Shown here: positions 11,979 to 17,061 of the stretch, piece by piece | How the letters are laid out: the number at the start of each line of letters is the position of its first letter | How positions within the stretch are numbered: position 1 is the first letter of the stretch | DNA from: Candidatus Gastranaerophilales bacterium | Lineage (GTDB): Bacteria; Cyanobacteriota; Vampirovibrionia; Gastranaerophilales; Gastranaerophilaceae | NCBI GenBank assembly: GCA_900548405.1 | Contig: UNSJ01000040.1 | Location: forward strand, 1-17,061 | DNA: 17,061 nt | Direction: 5' to 3' | Notes under the pieces: generated by a model | What the model was told of the DNA's origin: nothing | Database searches by the model: none | What the model saw: the letters and a program-made list of their open reading frames with translations, nothing else | Made by a program: the position numbers and the translations under genes

Positions 11979-14900
11979 TTATACTTCTGCTAATTCAGGC
12001 TCTTTGCTGTCCATAGAACGAATGTCTACTTCAATTCTGTCAGGGAACTGTTTTTTTAGCCTGTTAACAAGCTCATTTGAACTCTCAACCCAGAAAATAG
12101 ATGCGGTTAAAACTTTTACATCTCCGTCTAAATCTTTAAGTCTAAATGTAACAGGATCAGAACCTGAATGTTCGCATAAAAGATTTTTAAGCAATACGAG
12201 TTCTTCAAATTTAAAGTCATCAAGAAGTTTAATTGTAAAAATGTTAGAATTATCAACGGTTTTTACGGTTTCAACAAGCAGCACGGGAGGTTCGTCATCA
12301 CTTCTTCTGCTTACTTTACCTGAAATAATTACACGCTGTTCATTTTGAAGAAATTCACCGTATTCAGCAATTTTACCGTTAAAAGCAATTACATCAATTT
12401 TTCCTGTTAAGTCTTCGATAGTTACAAACCTGATGAACTTAGCAGGATCTTTTTTGGTCGGAATTTGTTTTGTTGCAGTAACAAGTCCGCATATTGTCAC
12501 CACTTTGTCATTTTCAACTTCATGGATTTCTGTAATTTTGTGTGTCATTAAAAACGGCAATTTATCTCTGATTGTTGAAAGCGGGTGACTTGATACGTAA
12601 AATCCCAAAAATTCTTTTTCAAAAATTTGGAGTTGTCGTGCATCGTATTCTTCATCACTGCCTGCAAGCTGGAATTTTGCATCTTCTATTTCCGCAGTAT
12701 CACCAAGAAGATCAAATAAGCTTGCTTGTCCTGATTCTTTTGCTTTAGCTTCTTTTGATGCTGTTGCGGTAATATATTCTATATTGTCCATAAGCTGTTT
12801 GCGGCTTTTTTCAATATTTGCAAAAGCACCTGCTTTGATTAAGCCTTCAAGCGTTTTTTTGTTGCAGCATTTTGAATCCAAACGTTTACAATAATCATAA
12901 ATTGATTTGAATTCTCCGTTTTCTTCGCGTTCCTGAATAATTGCTTCCACAACTCCTTCACCAACCTGCTTGATAGATGCAAGCCCGAACCTTATATCAT
13001 TTCCGTCAGGTGTAAATTCAGCATAAGATTTGTTGATATCAGGAGGCATTACTTTAATACCGTTTTTTTGAGCTTCTTCAATATAAAGCTGTGTTTTTTC
13101 CTGATCGCCTGAAACACTTGTTAAAAGTGATGCCAGATATTCGATAGGGTAATGGCATTTTAAATAAGCTGTCTGATATGCAACAAAGGCATAGGCAGCT
13201 GAGTGCGACCTGTTGAAGCAGTATTCTGCAAATTTTTCAATCTGTTCAAAAAGAGCTGTTGCATCTTTTGCACTCATTCCGTGACGGGCTGCACCTTCAA
13301 CGAATTTACCCTTTTGTTGAGCCATTTCATCAAGCTTTTTCTTACCCATCATACGGCGAACCATGTCCGCTTGACCTAAAGAGTAGTCAGCTAATACCTG
13401 GAACACCTGCATAATTTGTTCTTGATATACAATTGTGCCGTAGGTATCTTTTAATACAGGTACAAGACTGGGGTGCGGATATGTAATTTCTTTACGTCCG
13501 TGTTTACGTTCTACGAAGTCTTCAACCATCCCTGCCTGTAAAGGACCGGGTCTGAATAGAGCTACCAAAGCGCCTAAATCTTCAAAAACGTCAGGTTTTA
13601 AATCTTTGACAAGTTTCTTCATTCCAGAAGATTCAAGCTGGAAAACCCCGTCAGTGTCACCCTTAATCAACATGTCATAAGTAGGCTTATCATCCAAAGG
13701 AATTCTGTCAATATCGAATTCAATTCCTTGACGAAGTTTTATAAGCTTCATTGTTTTGTGTATCATTGTAAGGTTACGGAGCCCTAAAAAGTCCATTTTC
13801 AAAAGACCCAGTTTTTCCAAATCTGCCATAGGGTATTCGGTAACGATAATTCCGTCCTTTGAAGGCTGAACAGGTACAATTTCATTTAAAGGTTTATGTG
13901 CAATGATTACACCTGCAGCGTGTGTGCCGGTATTGTTTTTAATCCCTTCAATTGCTTTTGCCATATCAACAAGACGTTTTACTTCAGGATCTTCGTCATA
14001 AAGCTTTTTAAGCTCCATACCCTCCTGCAAAGCATCATCAATATGTGCTTTAGGTTCATTCGGAATTAATGATGCAAGCTGGTTGCTTCGTGCATACGGT
14101 ATATCAAATACTCTGGCAACCCCTTTCATCGCTGCTTTAGCTGCATAAGTACCGAATGTAATGATTTGGCATACTTTATCTGCTCCATATTTTTGCGCTA
14201 CATAGTCAATAACTTCTCCGCGTCGTTCGATACAAAAGTCAATATCGACATCGGGCATACTGTATCTTTCAGGGTTTAAGAATCTTTCAAACAACAGATG
14301 ATGTCTAATAGGGTCGAGTTCAGTAATTTTAAGCGCATAAGCTACAACCGAACCAGCAGCAGAACCTCTGCCCGGACCTACCGGTATCCCATGTGTTTTC
14401 GCAAAATGGACAAAATCCCAAGTGATTAAGAAGTACGCTGAAAATCCCATTTGTTCGATAATGCCGAGCTCATATTTTACGCGTTCTTCTATTTCAGGAG
14501 GTATTTCACCGTATCTTTCTTTTAACCCTTCATGTACAACATAATCCAGGTAGCTTTCAACTGTATGTCCTGCAGGAACTTCATAATGAGGCAGAGGACT
14601 TTTGCCCATTTCCATTATCAAGTGGCATTTATCTGCAATGTCAACAGTATTTTTAATGCATTCGTCAAATAAATCGCTGTCCATCCATTTAAACGAATCA
14701 CGTAATTCCATAGGAGTTTTTACGTAAAATTCATTGTTAGGAAAATGGAAACGGTTTTCATCAGCTTTTAAAGCGTTTGTTTGAAGACACAACAATGTAT
14801 CATGCCAGTCCGCATCTTCTTTTTTTAAGTAGTGCGAGTCGTTTGTGATAATCATTTTTATGTCTAACTCGTTTGCAATTCTTATTAAGTCAGGGTTAGT

Positions 14901-15458
14901 TCTTTTTTGTTCTTCAAGCCCGTGATCTTGAAGCTCTATATAATAGTCATCGCCAAACAAATCTTTATAACGTTTTGCAGCAGCCTTAGCACCTTCATAG
15001 TTGTTTTTCAAAAGGTTTTGCAAAACTTCTCCTCCTAAGCAAGCAGAAGAACAAATTAAACCTTCATGATATTTTTGAAGAAGTTCAAAGTTAATACGCG
15101 GCTTATAATACATGCCTTCACAGTGTGCAATAGATACAAGTTTAACAAGGTTCATGTAGCCGTCTTTGTCTTTTGCAAGAAGCACAAGGTGGTAAAGAGG
15201 GTTATGCTGTGCATTTTTCTCGTGAATATCTCCGTCATGAACATAAAATTCACAGCCTACAATTGCTTTTACTCCTATTTCTTTAGCTGTTCTGTAAAAT
15301 TCAATTGCAGAATACATGACACCGTGATCGGTAATTGCAACGGCAGGCATGTTGTTATCTTTTGCATACTGGCATAATGCCTTTACTTTTATAGCTCCGT
15401 CTAACAGTGAGTATTCACTGTGGAGGTGGAGCGGTACGTATTGTGTATTGTTATCCAT
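11979..15458 (-). CDS. dnaE: DNA polymerase III alpha subunit
   Basis: 1159 residues from the ATG at 15456-15458; an ATG six codons upstream is also possible, and neither has a clear ribosome site. It is the replicative polymerase of the C family, DnaE1 type. The PHP domain (about 7-280) keeps the metal-binding pattern: H11-x-H13, D20, H45, E70, H90, C140, D207-x-H209. The palm shows GPGRGSAAGS (361-370), PDVDIDF with D403 and D405, and KMDFLG with the third catalytic Asp D556. A helix-hairpin-helix region (about 825-880), a beta-clamp motif QASLFD (911-916) and an OB-fold (about 985-1065) follow. There is no intein and no split, unlike many cyanobacterial dnaE genes. It lies 51 bases behind two WYL regulators and is probably cotranscribed with them. 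Confidence 0.97.
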   Translation of the reverse strand: MDNNTQYVPLHLHSEYSLLDGAIKVKALCQYAKDNNMPAVAITDHGVMYSAIEFYRTAKEIGVKAIVGCEFYVHDGDIHEKNAQHNPLYHLVLLAKDKDGYMNLVKLVSIAHCEGMYYKPRINFELLQKYHEGLICSSACLGGEVLQNLLKNNYEGAKAAAKRYKDLFGDDYYIELQDHGLEEQKRTNPDLIRIANELDIKMIITNDSHYLKKEDADWHDTLLCLQTNALKADENRFHFPNNEFYVKTPMELRDSFKWMDSDLFDECIKNTVDIADKCHLIMEMGKSPLPHYEVPAGHTVESYLDYVVHEGLKERYGEIPPEIEERVKYELGIIEQMGFSAYFLITWDFVHFAKTHGIPVGPGRGSAAGSVVAYALKITELDPIRHHLLFERFLNPERYSMPDVDIDFCIERRGEVIDYVAQKYGADKVCQIITFGTYAAKAAMKGVARVFDIPYARSNQLASLIPNEPKAHIDDALQEGMELKKLYDEDPEVKRLVDMAKAIEGIKNNTGTHAAGVIIAHKPLNEIVPVQPSKDGIIVTEYPMADLEKLGLLKMDFLGLRNLTMIHKTMKLIKLRQGIEFDIDRIPLDDKPTYDMLIKGDTDGVFQLESSGMKKLVKDLKPDVFEDLGALVALFRPGPLQAGMVEDFVERKHGRKEITYPHPSLVPVLKDTYGTIVYQEQIMQVFQVLADYSLGQADMVRRMMGKKKLDEMAQQKGKFVEGAARHGMSAKDATALFEQIEKFAEYCFNRSHSAAYAFVAYQTAYLKCHYPIEYLASLLTSVSGDQEKTQLYIEEAQKNGIKVMPPDINKSYAEFTPDGNDIRFGLASIKQVGEGVVEAIIQEREENGEFKSIYDYCKRLDSKCCNKKTLEGLIKAGAFANIEKSRKQLMDNIEYITATASKEAKAKESGQASLFDLLGDTAEIEDAKFQLAGSDEEYDARQLQIFEKEFLGFYVSSHPLSTIRDKLPFLMTHKITEIHEVENDKVVTICGLVTATKQIPTKKDPAKFIRFVTIEDLTGKIDVIAFNGKIAEYGEFLQNEQRVIISGKVSRRSDDEPPVLLVETVKTVDNSNIFTIKLLDDFKFEELVLLKNLLCEHSGSDPVTFRLKDLDGDVKVLTASIFWVESSNELVNRLKKQFPDRIEVDIRSMDSKEPELAEV

Positions 15459-15509
15459 AATAAAATGGTAACACATTCAAAATTAAAAAACTTTTAATGT
15501 TAAATAATG

Positions 15510-16436
15510 TTATTGATATTTTGCAAGAGTTCTGTTAATTAACTCTATCATTTCTTCACGCATAAATTTAGGAGATATAATCTCACATTCTGTTCCGTAT
15601 CTCATTATACGTTTTAATAAATTATTTAAATCTTCGTTTTTATTAACAATAACGTGGCTTCCGTCACCTTCAATTTTATCAAGTCTTTCCCAATCTCTGA
15701 GTTTATAATTTCTCGCTAATCGGTTTTTAATTCTAAATACTATTGTAGTTGGCAAAGACTGGGAAGAAGAAACGTTAGGTAACTGTTTAATAGATTTAAT
15801 GTTTTCAATAGGTATTTCGTAAATTCTGCTTCCGCTGTTGCCTAATACTTTTAAACATACTTTTCTTTTTTGATAAACCTGTTCAACAGGAGAACAAATT
15901 AAGTTTACTTCTTCACCTTTGTCAGTGTTAAAAATAATCTCAAGCTTTTGTTTTTCCTGACAGTATTTCTCACATTGTTTTACTTGCTCGGCAAATTCCG
16001 AATGATAAAAAGACAAGTGTAAGGTTCGGGTATTATCCATTACCTGTGAAATACTTTGCGCGTGTTCGTCAAAACGCAGTTCAAGCGAACGTATAAAAGA
16101 GTAAAATCCTGATTTGTTTTTACCTTCAGGCAGAAGCTCACAGGCTTGTTTTAAGATAGCAATGCTTTTCATATCATTGTTATCAAATTTTATTTTATAA
16201 GGCGAGCTGAACATCTGATATTTGCCGTTAATCTTTTTTACTTTAATACCAAATATCTTTAAAGTATTCAGATATTTATTCAAAGTTACATGAGTATTAG
16301 AAGTTCCGTCATACTGACCGTCAGAAAAGTGGTCAAGAACTGTTTTAAACTCAACTTCACCGTCATATAGCATTTTTATAAATTCAAATATTTTTACGCA
16401 AGAATCATTGTATTTTTCTGTAAGTTTTTTAACCAC
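15510..16436 (-). CDS. WYL-domain transcriptional regulator (second of a tandem pair)
   Basis: 308 residues from a GTG. An N-terminal winged-helix-like part (about 1-75, VKIFEFIKMLY, THVTLNKYLNTLKIFGIKV) is followed by a WYL domain (about 135-225, PVEQVYQKRKVCLKVLG, YEIPIENIKSI) and a C-terminal WCX extension (about 235-308, ending CEIISPKFMREEMIELI). The W-Y-L triad itself is poorly kept (V-C-L here). WYL proteins sense nucleic-acid ligands or DNA damage and act as activators or repressors. The start overlaps the preceding WYL gene by 8 bases, so the two are probably made together, as with PafB and PafC of Actinobacteria. dnaE follows after a short gap. Regulator class is good; target and ligand are unknown. 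Confidence 0.82.
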   Translation of the reverse strand: MVKKLTEKYNDSCVKIFEFIKMLYDGEVEFKTVLDHFSDGQYDGTSNTHVTLNKYLNTLKIFGIKVKKINGKYQMFSSPYKIKFDNNDMKSIAILKQACELLPEGKNKSGFYSFIRSLELRFDEHAQSISQVMDNTRTLHLSFYHSEFAEQVKQCEKYCQEKQKLEIIFNTDKGEEVNLICSPVEQVYQKRKVCLKVLGNSGSRIYEIPIENIKSIKQLPNVSSSQSLPTTIVFRIKNRLARNYKLRDWERLDKIEGDGSHVIVNKNEDLNNLLKRIMRYGTECEIISPKFMREEMIELINRTLAKYQ

Positions 16437-17061
16437 AATAATACCCCGCTTTCATATCTTTTAAGCAGGTTATAAAGTCTTCTTTAAAGTTTTCGGGTGC
16501 AAGTATTTTGCCTGCTGGACCGAGTTCTAAGAATTTCTGTCTTAATAAGAATTCATTTGAAGATGTTATTTCAACTATTACTTTGTTTTCTCCTTTTTTG
16601 ATAAGTTTTTCATCTTCAGAAGGCTCAAATTTATCAGGATTACATTCAAGCTCATAAGTAACAGTCAATTCATTAATCCCTGCCGGAATTGTTTTGTCTA
16701 CTTTGATTTCATTAATTTGTTTAATTCTGCTTACTAAAAAACTGCCGTACTGCATATATTCAAAGCCGATACCATAAAGATAAATTTTGCCGTTATTTAT
16801 TTCTATCTTATCAGCAATAAGTTCAATATTTTTCTTACCTGAATTAGGAGAATTATATGTAATTACAATCTGGTCTTTTTTATCACAGCATCCGATTAAA
16901 TTAGTCAAAAGCTGTTTATCAATACCGTTAAGCATAGAAACTTTTCTAATATTTGAAAGAAATTCGTCATTCTTAATATATGAGTATATCTTTTCAAAAA
17001 AGTTTTCTAAAGACAGCAATTCTTTTATGTCTATATTTTTTACCAGGCTTTTATAAATTTT
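16429..17061 (-). CDS. WYL-domain regulator, N-terminus off the right edge (first of the pair)
   Basis: The frame is open to the last base: upstream of a TTG at 17019 it continues without a stop (KIYKSLVKNIDIKE), so that TTG is an artefact of the window and the true start lies outside. 210 residues are visible. They contain a WYL domain (DQIVITYNSPNSG, KIYLYGIGFEYMQYG, FLVSRIKQINEI) and a WCX-like C-terminal part ending ILAPENFKEDFITCL. The N-terminal DNA-binding part is expected in the missing region. It ends in TAA at 16429-16431, overlapping the GTG of the next WYL gene. Together they form a two-gene regulator cassette. Confidence 0.8.
   Translation of the reverse strand, partial: KIYKSLVKNIDIKELLSLENFFEKIYSYIKNDEFLSNIRKVSMLNGIDKQLLTNLIGCCDKKDQIVITYNSPNSGKKNIELIADKIEINNGKIYLYGIGFEYMQYGSFLVSRIKQINEIKVDKTIPAGINELTVTYELECNPDKFEPSEDEKLIKKGENKVIVEITSSNEFLLRQKFLELGPAGKILAPENFKEDFITCLKDMKAGYYCG

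Noticed and set aside
11932..12348. Plus-strand Ser/Thr-rich open frame over the dnaE 3' end
   Set aside because: Antisense to conserved DnaE coding sequence; low-complexity composition typical of a shadow frame.
15066..15377. Plus-strand open frame opposite the dnaE PHP region
   Set aside because: Overlaps catalytic PHP motifs of DnaE on the other strand and shows no protein features.
11979..15458. Split or intein-containing dnaE as in cyanobacteria
   Set aside because: The frame is continuous through all C-family polymerase motifs with normal spacing; no intein motifs or second fragment.
1..17061. CRISPR array, insertion sequence or prophage
   Set aside because: No regularly spaced repeats, transposase, integrase or phage structural genes were found on either strand.

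Overview
The window is AT-rich, gene-dense bacterial DNA of chromosomal type, with no phage, IS or CRISPR content. Three features together suggest a non-photosynthetic relative of cyanobacteria (Candidatus Melainabacteria / Gastranaerophilales): an SLH-domain protein with a cyanobacterial look, a degraded Cys-rich prepilin-like gene, and a low-GC genome with NFACT/RqcH and an unsplit DnaE. No marker here settles the taxonomy, so this is inference.

Layout. (1) 1-1427, minus: a surface-glycan module. A cytosolic family-2 glycosyltransferase overlaps (ATGA) a DUF2142-type membrane protein that runs off the left edge. The glycosyltransferase carries an in-frame 10-base C tract (G on the + strand), a strong candidate for a phase-variation switch. 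(2) 1448-2953, minus: an nfeD-SPFH (slipin/QmcA-like) membrane operon with a clear promoter and terminator. (3) 3033-5667, plus: rqcH (ribosome rescue, NFACT family), overlapping by one base with a UmuC-like Y-family DNA polymerase. (4) 5675-6995, plus: a Cys-rich prepilin-like pseudogene with two frameshifts and one stop, still flanked by a good promoter and strong terminators. (5) 7013-8829, minus: an SLH-domain envelope protein and a 198-residue membrane-anchored protein of unknown function. The two genes share a 27-bp upstream element resembling an OmpR/PhoB-type tandem box. (6) 8913-9423, minus: a tRNA cluster Thr(TGT)-Thr(GGT)-Tyr(GTA) with consensus promoter and terminator. The spacers hold partial copies of the tRNA 5' ends and a structured palindromic element. 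(7) 9490-11280: a small DUF486 membrane protein converging, stop against stop, on a GT39-like membrane glycosyltransferase. (8) 11305-11455: tRNA-Gly(GCC) with its own promoter and terminator. (9) 11465-17061, minus: two overlapping WYL-domain regulators (the first truncated by the right edge), then dnaE, then a small lipoprotein.

Functional themes are DNA replication and damage tolerance (dnaE, the Y-family polymerase, the PafBC-like WYL pair), ribosome quality control, and envelope glycan, lipoprotein and S-layer-like functions. No intergenic stretch exceeds 300 bases. The items most worth a second look are the C10 tract, the shared upstream box, and the tRNA 5'-end duplications.
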